A stretch of DNA of 64,000 nucleotides. It comes from JAGOBP01 sp046328575 (GTDB lineage Bacteria; Chloroflexota; Anaerolineae; Fen-1058). Numbering within the stretch: the stretch's first letter is position 1; each line of letters starts with the position of its first letter. Where the stretch lies: assembly GCA_046328575.1 (NCBI GenBank), contig JAXLWI010000012.1:15236-79235 (forward strand), in the 5' to 3' direction. The notes below the pieces were generated by a model. That model was given only the letters and a program-made list of their open reading frames with translations, ran no database searches and was not told the DNA's origin. This document shows, in pieces, positions 41,984 to 50,682 of the stretch. A program made the position numbers and the translations under genes.

Positions 41984-43693
41984 TCAGCCCTTCGCTTCCC
42001 ACAACTTAAAGTCTTTCAGGCTGGAATTGCCGATAAATTCGCGAAGTAGACTATTCTCGGGAATAAACTCGATCGGCGCGGGCAGGAACCAATCGAGAAA
42101 CGCCGACAACCGTTCGGCTTCCAAATATTCAGCCGTGCCCGGTCGAATTTGTCGCAGCAATGGCTCCACCAGCACCTTCAACGCCGCATGCTCATACACC
42201 AGCGCGGAATTGAACATGGCGTCGGCATTTTCCTGATACGGGAAAATGTTGCGGCTTTCGCCCTCGCGCACTTTTTCCCAACGGCTGATCGTGTCCCGCG
42301 CCGAATAACCGCGCTCGCGCGCATCACGCGCGATGCGACGCACCAGACGCGTATCGGTCGTGGCGATGCGGTTGTGCGAATCGATGTTGAGCTGCGTCAA
42401 TGCTGACACGTAAACGCGATACACACGTTCTGGCGGCATGTCCGGCAACAGATTGGGATTCAGCGCGTGAATGCCTTCCGCCACGATGATGTGATCGCGC
42501 GAGATCTTGACAGACGCACCGGTTGTGCGATGGCCTGTCTTGAAATCATAGCGCGGCAATGTGACTTCGCGGCCATCCGTCAACTGCACCAGATGTTGAT
42601 TGAACAACGCGTGATCGACGGCATCAAACGCTTCGAAATCGTAATCACCGTGCGCGTCGCGCGGCGTCAACTCGCGATCGACAAAGTAGTTGTCCATCTC
42701 AATCGCGATCGGCTTAAGGCCATAGGCCAGCAGCTGCACCGCCAGTCGCTTGGACAACGTCGTCTTGCCCGACGACGACGGGCCCGCGATCAACACCAGA
42801 CGGATCGAGTCGCGGCGTTCCGAAATCTGGCGCGCAATCTCGGCGATGCGGCGTTCGTGCAGGGCTTCGGCCACCAGCATCACTTCGCGAATGCGTTTCG
42901 ATTCGATGGCCTGATTCAGCGAGCCCACATCTTCGACTTCCATGGCGCGCATATACTCATTGTGGCGCGTGAACACGGCGGCTAGTTTGGAAGGCCGATC
43001 GGCTTTTTCCAGCTGATCGGGATTACTGCGGCGCGGGAATTGCAGGATAAAGCCGGGGGCGAGTGGCGTCAACGCGAACGTCTTCAGATAACCCGTCGAT
43101 GGCAGCATGTAGCCGTAAAAATAATCGGTCAGGCCGCGCAGTGTGTAGACCGTCAGATAATCTTTAGTGCGATACTTCAACAGGCGCAGCTTATCTTGAT
43201 AGTTCTGCCGCGTGAAGATGGCTTCCGCTTCGGCGATGGGCAGACGCGCCTTCATGATTGGCTCATCGGCGTTGACGATCTCGCGCATGCGCGTTTGCAG
43301 CGCCATCAACTCATCCGGCGTCAACGGTTCGCGCCCATGCACCTGACAGTAGAAACCGCCGAACGGTAGCGAGTGATCGACGTAGATGTTGGCGTTGGGG
43401 AACAGTTCATGCGCGGCGACGATCAACACAAAGACCAGCGACCGCCGATAGATCCGCATGCCGTCACGGTGTGATACGTCCAGCGGCGTCACAGTACAAT
43501 CGGACGTAATCGGCACGAACAGTTCGCTGAGCTTGCCGTTGATCAACGCCCCGACGATCGACCACCAGCGATCGGGATACGCGCTCCGCACGTATTCGGA
43601 CAGCAACGTGCCAACCGGCGCTTCGTACGCGCCTTTACCGTTATTGAAACGAACTTGCGCCGTCTCGCGCGGCGCAGCAGTTTTAGCCAGCAT
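41984..43693 (-). CDS. Nucleoside kinase with TGS-like N-terminal region (uridine kinase family)
   Basis: 569 residues. The N-terminal 70 residues look like a TGS domain, followed by a threonyl-tRNA-synthetase-like region (HELFPNANIYVDHSLPFGGFYCQ). The kinase domain begins near 285 with VLIAGPSSSGKTTLSKRL, then MDNYFVDRELTPRDAHGDYDFE, as in uridine kinase/phosphoribulokinase. Such fusions are known as nucleoside kinases in several thermophilic and Gram-positive lineages. It is followed by the coupled metallopeptidase. ATG at 43693; the upstream gap carries short repeated ACTAT words. Confidence 0.87.
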   Translation of the reverse strand: MLAKTAAPRETAQVRFNNGKGAYEAPVGTLLSEYVRSAYPDRWWSIVGALINGKLSELFVPITSDCTVTPLDVSHRDGMRIYRRSLVFVLIVAAHELFPNANIYVDHSLPFGGFYCQVHGREPLTPDELMALQTRMREIVNADEPIMKARLPIAEAEAIFTRQNYQDKLRLLKYRTKDYLTVYTLRGLTDYFYGYMLPSTGYLKTFALTPLAPGFILQFPRRSNPDQLEKADRPSKLAAVFTRHNEYMRAMEVEDVGSLNQAIESKRIREVMLVAEALHERRIAEIARQISERRDSIRLVLIAGPSSSGKTTLSKRLAVQLLAYGLKPIAIEMDNYFVDRELTPRDAHGDYDFEAFDAVDHALFNQHLVQLTDGREVTLPRYDFKTGHRTTGASVKISRDHIIVAEGIHALNPNLLPDMPPERVYRVYVSALTQLNIDSHNRIATTDTRLVRRIARDARERGYSARDTISRWEKVREGESRNIFPYQENADAMFNSALVYEHAALKVLVEPLLRQIRPGTAEYLEAERLSAFLDWFLPAPIEFIPENSLLREFIGNSSLKDFKLWEAKG

Positions 43694-43739
43694 AAGTTCT
43701 CACTTCACACTGATCAATGCACAACGTTTAATTCACGGT

Positions 43740-43798
43740 TCAAAATGCGCGCAGATAATTGCGCGACTACCATACTATCTGGCTAACGCACTATCAGA
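43740..43798. repeat. ACTAT-type short repeats between the VWA and kinase genes
   Basis: The words ACTAT, GACTAT and CACTATC recur several times (also at 46840-46980). They carry no coding sequence and resemble the other short-repeat gap families here. Confidence 0.4.
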
Positions 43799-44629
43799 CT
43801 ATTGAGCTTTCGGACTATCCAGCTCATCGCGCACCGTGCGATACAGCGACTCGGCTTTGAGTTCCTTCAGCGAATAGCACGGCGATTCCAGCGCATCGGC
43901 CAGTTTTTGCGCCAACCCCTGATCGAACGCGGGATGCTCCATGTTGATCACGACGAGGCGAATTTTGAGTTTGCAGATTTCCGCGCAAATCTTGTAGGAT
44001 TCTTCTTGCGCGGGCAACCCGCTCTGCGAGACGTTACCCGCCCCATCGGTGAGAATGATCACCAGCGGCGCCACGTCGGGATGCAAGCGCATCTCCTGCT
44101 GCAACACGATGTGCGTTAACGTCAGGCCCGCCGAGAGCGGCGTCTTGCCGCCAACGGGAATATCGCGCAGTGCTTTTTGTGCAAGTTCGACGGAGTTGGT
44201 TGGCGGCAGGACCAAGCGTGCTTGATCTTTCTGAAAGACGATCAGGCCCACGCGATCGCGGCGCTGATAAGCATCCGTCAACAGTGACATGATCGCGCCC
44301 TTGGTCGCGGCCATGCGTTCGGCCACCGCCATCGACCATGAGGCATCAACGACGAACAAGATCAGGTTGGCCGATTTGCGAACGCGCACTTTCTTCTGGT
44401 AATCGTGGCGTTTGACGCGCAGTGCGGGACCATGCAGCTCTTCCTGCTTGCGCTGATTCTGAAACGGCGCGGCTGCGCGCAGCGTCGCATCAAAAGCGAG
44501 GTCTTTGGGGTTGCCGGGAGACGGTCGGGCCTGAATATAGCGCCCGCGTTTGCGATCGGTCTTGCTGGTGCTGCGCCGCCCCGCTGAACGCCGCATCATC
44601 TTATCGAGCGGCGTGTCGAGTTTGCGCAC
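43799..44629 (-). CDS. VWA-domain part of a ChlD-type chelatase subunit
   Basis: 276 residues if started at GTG 44629. The MIDAS motif DASWSM lies near 95, and the linker GRRSTSKTDRKRGRYIQARP is typical of chelatase D proteins. The frame stays open well upstream of the GTG, into the 3' end of the AAA gene, and reads EGGDDVPIGEQFD just before it, also family-like. This indicates that the full protein is made from the AAA gene by a -1 frameshift at 44770-44778. Independent start at GTG, with a GGTGAG some 9 bases upstream, is the alternative. Together the two would make about 689 residues. Confidence 0.85.
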   Translation of the reverse strand: MRKLDTPLDKMMRRSAGRRSTSKTDRKRGRYIQARPSPGNPKDLAFDATLRAAAPFQNQRKQEELHGPALRVKRHDYQKKVRVRKSANLILFVVDASWSMAVAERMAATKGAIMSLLTDAYQRRDRVGLIVFQKDQARLVLPPTNSVELAQKALRDIPVGGKTPLSAGLTLTHIVLQQEMRLHPDVAPLVIILTDGAGNVSQSGLPAQEESYKICAEICKLKIRLVVINMEHPAFDQGLAQKLADALESPCYSLKELKAESLYRTVRDELDSPKAQ

Positions 44630-44725
44630 GTCAAACTGCTCACCGATGGGAACGTCGTCGCCGCCTTCCCACCAGTAAGCGTCTTGTGCGCCTTGCGTTT
44701 GCGTTTTGGTTTTTGCGTCAGTTTG

Positions 44726-44778
44726 CCCGAAGTCGGCAGTATCTTTAACTTCGCCTTCGGGGCTTACCGTTTTTTTTT
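44726..44778 (-). other. Candidate programmed -1 frameshift signal in the chelatase gene
   Basis: The minus strand has nine A in a row (44778-44770), read as three Lys codons, then CGG and the stop TAA (44766-44764). After 7-8 bases CCCGAAG (44761-44755) pairs with CTTCGGG (44732-44726), a stem at the usual distance for frameshift stimulation. A -1 slip on the A-run skips the TAA and joins KKK to TVSPEGEVKDTAD and then to the VWA domain. Slippage of RNA polymerase on A9 would have the same result. Confidence 0.75.
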
Positions 44779-45867
44779 GGTCGCGCCTTCTTCACCGGAC
44801 TCGTCCATCTCCGCGTCTTCGCCGCCGGGGAATTCGCTTTCGGCGCGTTCGAGGCGTTCACTCAAATCCTGCGCGGAGATCGAACCGTCGTCCTGGAACG
44901 GTTGACGCTTGAGGCGATGCGGCAGCGCGAGTTCCGCCGCGAGCAAGATGTCGTCGTGGGTGATGTGATTGCGGCCATACAGCGCGGCGTGCGCGCGTGC
45001 GCCCTTGAGGATTACAATGTCGGCGCGGTGGCCGTCGATGCCTAAACCACCGACCATGCCCGCAATCGCGGCTAGATCGCTCTGGCGATATTTCACGTCG
45101 GGCAATAACTTCCGCGCCCGATCGATCTCCTGGCTCAACTGTTGCTCGTGCGGCTCCCACTCTTCGCGGAAACCTTCGGGATCGCTATCGAATTGCAGCG
45201 TGCGCTCAAGGATCGCCATGCGCGCCATCTGATCGTGAATGCCCTGAATATCGACGGCAAACGCAAACCGATCGAGCAGCTGGGGCCGCAGATCGCCTTC
45301 TTCGGGATTCATCGTGCCGACGAGGATGAAACGCGCCGGATGACTGAACGAGATACCTTCGCGCTCGACCACGTTCACGCCCATCGCCGCCGAGTCGAGC
45401 AGCAGATCGACGACGTGATCGTCGAGCAAGTTTACTTCATCGACATATAACAAGCCGCGATTCGCCGAGGCCAATACGCCCGGCTCGAAGCGGCGCACAC
45501 CCTTTTGAATCGCCTGCTCAATATCGAGCGTGCCGACGACGCGGTCTTCCGTCGCGCTGACGGGCAGATCGACGAACTTAGTGCGACGCTTGCTGTGCGG
45601 CAGTTCTTTGCCGTTATTCGCCGCACGCTCGCGACACTCCGTACACCACGTCGCGGGTTGATCAGGATCGCAACCGAAGCGGCAATCCTGCACCACTTCG
45701 ATTTCGGGCAGCAACGCCGCTAACGCGCGGGCCGCCGTGGACTTGGCCGTGCCGCGCTCGCCGCGGATCAACACGCCACCGATCTGCGGATAGATCGCAT
45801 TCAAGATGAGCGCGCGCTTCATGCGCTCTTGACCGACAATCGCCGTAAAGGGAAAGATATTGGGCAT
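44764..45867 (-). CDS. AAA+ ATPase part of a ChlI/ChlD-type Mg- or Co-chelatase
   Basis: 367 residues in the zero frame. Walker A is RGERGTAKSTAARAL, Walker B LLYVDEVNLLDDH, and a four-cysteine insert, CRFGCD and CTEC (about 70-85), is typical of chelatases annotated as cobaltochelatase. The C-terminus is acidic (GGEDAEMDESGEEG) and ends at Lys-Lys-Lys-Arg. The VWA part follows in the -1 frame, so this ORF is probably the short product of a gene giving two subunits. No good ribosome binding site precedes the ATG. It could serve cobalt insertion into corrins or Mg insertion. Confidence 0.87.
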   Translation of the reverse strand: MPNIFPFTAIVGQERMKRALILNAIYPQIGGVLIRGERGTAKSTAARALAALLPEIEVVQDCRFGCDPDQPATWCTECRERAANNGKELPHSKRRTKFVDLPVSATEDRVVGTLDIEQAIQKGVRRFEPGVLASANRGLLYVDEVNLLDDHVVDLLLDSAAMGVNVVEREGISFSHPARFILVGTMNPEEGDLRPQLLDRFAFAVDIQGIHDQMARMAILERTLQFDSDPEGFREEWEPHEQQLSQEIDRARKLLPDVKYRQSDLAAIAGMVGGLGIDGHRADIVILKGARAHAALYGRNHITHDDILLAAELALPHRLKRQPFQDDGSISAQDLSERLERAESEFPGGEDAEMDESGEEGATKKKR

Positions 45868-45982
45868 GATTCGTTTTGAAAAACCTCGATGTTTCCTTAG
45901 ACTGTAACGTGATGCGTAGGCCGCTGTTGGCGGATCACGCACCACGCTTCACGCTTGATTATACCGCACTTCATCTACCTGA

Positions 45983-46780
45983 TCACTTGGGCAGCGTCGC
46001 CAGATCGAGCGGCGCGGTCATGTCCAGTTTCAGCGGCGTCACCGACACGACATGATCGACGCGTACGGCGTATACGTCTGAATCAGGCTCAACTTGCTCG
46101 AAGTCTGCCAGTGGTTCGTAGCCCATCGGGCCGGGATCAGTCGGGCGGCGGCGATGCGGCTTAATCGGCAAAAAGTAGCGCACCATGCTCAAGCGCGTCC
46201 AACGCCAACTCGTCTCGCGCGTGGCGTGCGCGGGCACGTCGACTTTGAGCACATCCGTGTGCGGCGGCAAACCATGCAGCAGCGTGCGTTTAGCGAACAG
46301 CCACAGAAAATAGGCCGCACTCGAGAAATCGATCTGGTCTGACAAACTCAGATAATGTTCTGGCCCTGTCTCCAGCGAAATGGCGATCGACGGAATCCTG
46401 AACGACGCCGCTTCCAGCGTCGCGCCGACCGTGCCCGACACCGTCACGCCTTCGCCCAGATTCTCGCCGTAGTTGATGCCGGACACCACCAGATCAACTT
46501 TGCGCTCGGCGATCTCGAACATGCCGTGCTGGACTACTTGCGCAGGTGTGCCCTCGACGCCGTATCCAGCGATCGAGCGGCCGTTAACCGTCAATTCCTG
46601 CCTGAAAATGCGGCCTTCCGAGGTCGGTGGCATGGCGCGGCCTGCGCCCGATTGCTGCTGCTGCGGCGCGACGATCAACAATTCGCCCAGCGGCTCCAGC
46701 GCTTCCGCGGCCGCGCGCAGGCCGGGCGATGTAATACCATCATCGTTCGTGATCAAAATCAGTGGATGTTGAATAGTCAT
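45983..46780 (-). CDS. surE: 5'/3'-nucleotidase SurE
   Basis: 265 residues. ITNDDGITSPGLRAA is the metal-binding N-terminus, with GVEGTPAQVVQHG, SGINYGENLG and VSGTVGATLEA, all SurE landmarks. It dephosphorylates nucleoside monophosphates and exopolyphosphate. A promoter -10 box lies just before ATG 46780. The neighbour on the other strand is a deoxynucleoside kinase pair, which gives a nucleotide salvage context. Confidence 0.93.
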   Translation of the reverse strand: MTIQHPLILITNDDGITSPGLRAAAEALEPLGELLIVAPQQQQSGAGRAMPPTSEGRIFRQELTVNGRSIAGYGVEGTPAQVVQHGMFEIAERKVDLVVSGINYGENLGEGVTVSGTVGATLEAASFRIPSIAISLETGPEHYLSLSDQIDFSSAAYFLWLFAKRTLLHGLPPHTDVLKVDVPAHATRETSWRWTRLSMVRYFLPIKPHRRRPTDPGPMGYEPLADFEQVEPDSDVYAVRVDHVVSVTPLKLDMTAPLDLATLPK

Positions 46781-46789
46781 AGTGCGGCG

Positions 46790-46818
46790 ATAATACCAGT
46801 GAAGCAAAGTCGCGGCAA
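46790..46818 (-). promoter_or_regulatory. surE promoter, near-leaderless
   Basis: On the minus strand TTGCCG, a 17-nt spacer and TATTAT end nine bases before the ATG at 46780, so the leader would be only about 2-3 nt. No ribosome binding site is visible. Confidence 0.5.
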
Positions 46819-46839
46819 GTGATGTAGAATAGTCGCGGA

Positions 46840-46980
46840 GTCTGATAGTCAGTTGGTCCGATAGACGCCTGCGTCCATCAGCTTGCCGTCTGATTGTAAA
46901 GCGTCCCCAACATAATGTCTATCAACGACGTGACTATAAAACCACTCGACTATACAGCTACCAGACTATTTCACTACGAG
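46840..46980. repeat. GACTAT/ACTATC short repeats before the kinase genes
   Basis: The gap between surE and the kinases holds several copies of GACTAT, ACTATA and AGCTACCAGACTAT words, like the gap at 43740-43798. No gene or clear promoter was identified here. Confidence 0.4.
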
Positions 46981-46985
46981 ACCTC

Positions 46986-47846
46986 ATGACCAACTTCCCA
47001 TTCATTGCCATCGAAGGTGTCATCGGCGTCGGTAAGACCACGTTAGCGCGGATGCTCGCGCCCGATTTCGGCGGCGAATCGCTGCTGGAAGTCTTTGAAG
47101 AGAATCCCTTCTTGGGCGACTTCTACGCCGATCGGGCGCGCTACGCATTTCAAACGCAGATTTTCTTTCTGCTCAGCCGCTATCGGCAGCAGCATCAGGC
47201 CGTGCCGACCGCTTTGCAGCACGGCCCGTTATTCAGCGATTACACGTTTGCCAAAGACTCGTTGTTTGCCCATCTCACGTTGAGCGCCGATGAGTTGACG
47301 GTGTACGAAAAGTTACACTCAGCGTTAGCGGAGAAGATTCCCACGCCCGATCTGCTGATCTACCTCCGCGCCGATCTCGACACGTTGATGGCCCGCATCG
47401 CCATGCGCGATCGGCCTTACGAGCGTGGCATGGATCGCAACTACATCGATAGTCTGCGGTTGGCCTACGAGGGCTTCTTTACAGCCTATACCGCCTCGCC
47501 GGTACTCGTCATCGATACCAATCATCTCAACATTGTGGCCGATCCAGAAGCCTACATGGATGTACGCGAACGCATTCGCGCGGCCTTGGGCGAAGGTACG
47601 TTCCAACAATCGTTGCCGCAGATGCCGTTGACCACGCCGCTCACACCGTTGAAGCCGATCGATGTGCCTGCTCCGCACGAAGCCGACGCCTTACGCGACT
47701 TCGCGTCACTGACGCATTCGATCGGCGCACTGGGCGCGATCCTGGCTGACGGCCACGATCGACCCGCGCTGGAAGACGCGCTTAAGATGTGCTCACATCG
47801 CTTAAGCCGACTGGCCGAAGCTCATCATCTCAAACTCGAAGCGTAA
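46986..47846 (+). CDS. Deoxynucleoside kinase-like protein (first copy)
   Basis: 286 residues. The P-loop is AIEGVIGVGKTTLARML (about 8-24), and FEENPFLGDFY and a conserved FSDYTFAKDSLFA follow in place of the DRS form seen in the next gene. A DRPYERGMDRNYIDSL region is the lid. It has about 75 extra C-terminal residues (LKPIDVPAPHEADALRDF onward) of unknown role. It probably phosphorylates deoxyguanosine or deoxyadenosine. It is 26 bp before the second kinase, a pairing known from Bacillus. Confidence 0.85.
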   Translation: MTNFPFIAIEGVIGVGKTTLARMLAPDFGGESLLEVFEENPFLGDFYADRARYAFQTQIFFLLSRYRQQHQAVPTALQHGPLFSDYTFAKDSLFAHLTLSADELTVYEKLHSALAEKIPTPDLLIYLRADLDTLMARIAMRDRPYERGMDRNYIDSLRLAYEGFFTAYTASPVLVIDTNHLNIVADPEAYMDVRERIRAALGEGTFQQSLPQMPLTTPLTPLKPIDVPAPHEADALRDFASLTHSIGALGAILADGHDRPALEDALKMCSHRLSRLAEAHHLKLEA

Positions 47847-47872
47847 CTTTACGCTGATTTTTCAGGTGTATT

Positions 47873-48511
47873 ATGACCAAACACTTCATCGCCATCGCGG
47901 GCAACATCGGCGTCGGCAAATCCACGCTGGTCGGCTTGTTGGCCGATCGGCTGGGCTGGACGCCCTTCTACGAAGCCGTCGACGAAAATCCCTATTTGTC
48001 CGACTTCTATCAAGATATGCGTTCGTGGAGTTTCCACTCGCAGGTCTTCTTCCTGTCCAAACGGCTGCGGCATCATCGCGGCCTGCTCGATCATCCCAAC
48101 AGCGTACTGCAAGATCGCAGCATCTATGAGGATGCCGAAATCTTCGCTAAAAACCTGTACCGGCAAGGCCAGATGTCCGATCGGGATTACGGCACTTACC
48201 GCGAACTCTATGAAGTTCTTACGTTATATCTCCCGCCGCCCGATCTCGTCGTGTATCTGCGCGCCAGCGTCGACACATTGATCAGCCGCATTCATCAGCG
48301 CGGTCGCGATTACGAGCGCGATATCTCGCCAGATTACTTGGCGCGGCTCAACTCGCTGTACGATGAGTGGATCGATAACTTCAAGTTGTGTCCGATCCTT
48401 ACGATTCCGGCCGATCAATTGGACTACGTGCATCAAGACGGGCATCTGGATATTGTCACGTCCGTCATCCTCAAGCGACTGGAAGGCAAAGAAGTCGTGA
48501 TGTTCGATTAA
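47873..48511 (+). CDS. Deoxynucleoside kinase-like protein (second copy)
   Basis: 212 residues, the normal length. The P-loop is AGNIGVGKSTLVGLLADRL, DENPYLSDFYQDM is present, and DRSIYEDAEIFA is the canonical DRS catalytic motif. HQRGRDYERDISPDYL is the lid. It should use a deoxynucleoside, ATP being the donor. The difference in the DRS motif from the first copy suggests different base preferences. Confidence 0.9.
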   Translation: MTKHFIAIAGNIGVGKSTLVGLLADRLGWTPFYEAVDENPYLSDFYQDMRSWSFHSQVFFLSKRLRHHRGLLDHPNSVLQDRSIYEDAEIFAKNLYRQGQMSDRDYGTYRELYEVLTLYLPPPDLVVYLRASVDTLISRIHQRGRDYERDISPDYLARLNSLYDEWIDNFKLCPILTIPADQLDYVHQDGHLDIVTSVILKRLEGKEVVMFD

Positions 48512-48525
48512 CGTCACTGTATCGC

Positions 48526-48571
48526 CGAGAGCGCAGCGCATGCTGAAGGTTGGGGTGCGGCTGCGCTCTCG
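48526..48571. repeat. 12-bp inverted repeat before thrC
   Basis: CGAGAGCGCAGC and GCTGCGCTCTCG are perfect complements, separated by 22 nt. No T-run follows, so a structured thrC leader is as likely as a terminator. Confidence 0.7.
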
Positions 48572-48591
48572 ACGTCTCTGGAGCAAACCGT

Positions 48592-49752
48592 ATGAATTAC
48601 TTAAGCCAGCTCGAATGTTCGGAGTGTCACCAAACTTATACCGCGAATGAAGTGCACACTGTCTGTCCGGCCTGCCAGGCGCCGCTGTGGGCGCGTTACG
48701 ATCTCGATCGGGCGCGGCAAGAACTCGATCGCGATCACTTCGCGGCGCGACCCGGTAGTTTGTGGGCGTGGCATGAACTGCTCCCGATCGATGATCTGTC
48801 CCAGCGCGTCGATCTGGGCGAAGGCGGCACACCCTTGCTACGGCTCAATCGACTGGGTACGCAGTTGGGCGCGCACGAATTGTGGCTCAAAGACGAAGGC
48901 CGCAATCCCACCGGCACGTTTAAGGCGCGCGGCATGGCGGTGGCCGTTTCGCGCGCGCTTGCGTTAGGCGTCAAAGAATTTGTTTTGCCTACGGCTGGCA
49001 ACGCAGGTGGCGCAGCGGCCGCGTATGGCGCGCGCGCGGGCGTGCCCGTGCACGTCTTCATGCCCAAAGATGCGCCCGCCTCCAACATCGACGAGTGCCG
49101 CGCGGCCGGCGCAGATTTGCACCTTGTCGATGGGCTGATCAACGATGCGGGTCGCCTGGCTGCGACCGAGGCAAAAGCGCATGGCTGGTTCGATCTGGCG
49201 ACGCTGAAAGAACCGTATCGCGTTGAAGGCAAGAAAACGATGGGCTATGAAATCGCGCGCGATTTCAACTGGCAGTTGCCCGACGTGATCGTCTATCCCA
49301 CCGGTGGCGGTACCGGCTTGATCGGCATCTGGAAAGCTTTCGACGAAATGCAGGCGCTGGGGTGGATCGGATCGAAGCGGCCGCGCATGGTGGCGGTTCA
49401 AGCTGAAGGCTGCCGTCCGATCGTCACGGCTTTTAAGACGGATGACCTCGCCAGCGAACTGCATCAACATGCGCAGACAGTCGCAGCGGGCTTACGCGTG
49501 CCCAAACCGCTGGGCGATCGCGCGATTCTGCGGGCACTGCGCGAAAGTAACGGCACAGCCCTGGCCGTCAGTGATGACAGGCTCGTCGCGATGACCGATC
49601 GGCTGTTGAAGACCGAAGGCATTTCGGCGGCATTTGAAGGCGCGGCCACGCTAGTCGCCGTGGTTGAACTGCTTCAATCGGGCTGGCTGAAAGCCGACGA
49701 AACGATCGTGTGCCTAAACACGGGCGCGGGCTGGAAGAATCCTGGCGGCTGA
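48592..49752 (+). CDS. thrC: Threonine synthase
   Basis: 386 residues. It converts O-phosphohomoserine to threonine using PLP. The N-terminal zinc-ribbon-like cysteines are CSECHQTY and CPACQ (about 8-28). The PLP lysine lies in RNPTGTFKARGMAVAV. PTAGNAGGAAAAYGARAGVP and YPTGGGTGLIGIWKAF are fold II landmarks. ATG 48592 follows TCTGGAG and was chosen over an earlier in-frame alternative start. It is a single gene after the kinase pair. Confidence 0.92.
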   Translation: MNYLSQLECSECHQTYTANEVHTVCPACQAPLWARYDLDRARQELDRDHFAARPGSLWAWHELLPIDDLSQRVDLGEGGTPLLRLNRLGTQLGAHELWLKDEGRNPTGTFKARGMAVAVSRALALGVKEFVLPTAGNAGGAAAAYGARAGVPVHVFMPKDAPASNIDECRAAGADLHLVDGLINDAGRLAATEAKAHGWFDLATLKEPYRVEGKKTMGYEIARDFNWQLPDVIVYPTGGGTGLIGIWKAFDEMQALGWIGSKRPRMVAVQAEGCRPIVTAFKTDDLASELHQHAQTVAAGLRVPKPLGDRAILRALRESNGTALAVSDDRLVAMTDRLLKTEGISAAFEGAATLVAVVELLQSGWLKADETIVCLNTGAGWKNPGG

Positions 49753-49930
49753 AAAATCCTTCAAGTATCAAACAGTGAAAATTCGGTGAAAATCCAAGGC
49801 AGGTATTGATCTATCCGGGGATTTGCAGTAACATTCCATGCGCAGCAATTCCAATTGCGGCATACCCGTCAGTGTGAGAGCACGGCGCGTATGCCGTTAA
49901 TATTTCCAGACTAAACTGCACGGAGGTTGA

Positions 49931-50533
49931 ATGAACAAGGTTCCCACTCACTATCTTTCGCCCAAGCTTGAGGTCAGGCCCGATCCAGACAAAGGCGGAT
50001 TTGGCGTGTTCGCGCGCGAAGCGGCGCAGGTTGGTGAAGTGCTCGTCGTGTGGGGCGGTAACATCGTGACGGAAGACCTGCTGGCCGAACTGCCGGACGT
50101 CACGCAGCATCACGCCGTCCAAATCGACGAGGAGTTGTACTTAGCGACCGTCGGCGACCTGGAGCCCGCCGACTATGTGAATCACTCGTGCGAGCCGAAT
50201 TTAGGGTTGCGCGGGCAGATCACGCTGGTGGCGCTGCGCGACATCCAGCCCGACGAGGAAGTGTGCTTCGATTACGCGATGACCGACAGCACGCCCTACG
50301 ACGAGTTTGAATGCCACTGCGGCCTGCCCACCTGCCGCAAGATCGTCACCGGCAACGACTGGAAACTGCCCGAATTGTGGGCCAAGTATCAGGGCTACTT
50401 CTCGCCCTATCTGCAACGCCGGATCGAACAAGCGGCGATGGAACAAGGCTTGCTGATCCGTCCGCTGGGCATTACCAATCAGGCCTGGCACTTCCAACCA
50501 CAAGAACCGGTGACCCTCAACTCACGCAGTTGA
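49931..50533 (+). CDS. SET-domain protein
   Basis: 200 residues. GGFGVFAREAAQVGEVLVVWGG at the N-terminus, then NHSCEPNLGLRG and VCFDYAM are SET (lysine methyltransferase) hallmarks. FECHCGLPTCRK is a post-SET-like cysteine cluster. The C-terminal 60 residues are helical. SET proteins in bacteria methylate protein lysines; no target is known here. GGAGG precedes the ATG by five bases. It is followed by a terminator. Confidence 0.88.
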   Translation: MNKVPTHYLSPKLEVRPDPDKGGFGVFAREAAQVGEVLVVWGGNIVTEDLLAELPDVTQHHAVQIDEELYLATVGDLEPADYVNHSCEPNLGLRGQITLVALRDIQPDEEVCFDYAMTDSTPYDEFECHCGLPTCRKIVTGNDWKLPELWAKYQGYFSPYLQRRIEQAAMEQGLLIRPLGITNQAWHFQPQEPVTLNSRS

Positions 50534-50563
50534 TCGACAACTGAATAACGCGCGGTTTTCGCT

Positions 50564-50600
50564 CACCCCGATCGGTTTGTAGGCCGATCGGGGTGGGTGC
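50564..50600 (+). terminator. Terminator after the SET gene
   Basis: CACCCCGATCGG pairs with CCGATCGGGGTG around an 8-nt loop; GCGTTTT follows. Confidence 0.8.
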
Positions 50601-50637
50601 GTTTTAGCGGCAGCGTTCCGCTTTACGAATTCGGCGT

Positions 50638-50666
50638 TTGACGATATACTTAGATTTTGAAACTAT
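50638..50666 (+). promoter_or_regulatory. Candidate promoter of the marR-efflux operon
   Basis: TTGACG, a 17-nt spacer and AACTAT, 16 bases before the ATG at 50683. The ATTTTGAAACTATTAGAAAG area may carry the MarR binding site, but no clean palindrome is seen. Confidence 0.4.
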
Positions 50667-50682
50667 TAGAAAGTGAAACCTT

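Noticed and set aside
44764..44766. Plain nonsense or assembly error splitting the chelatase
   Set aside because: Not excluded, but the A9 run, the stop codon and the downstream stem at correct spacing together favour a programmed event.
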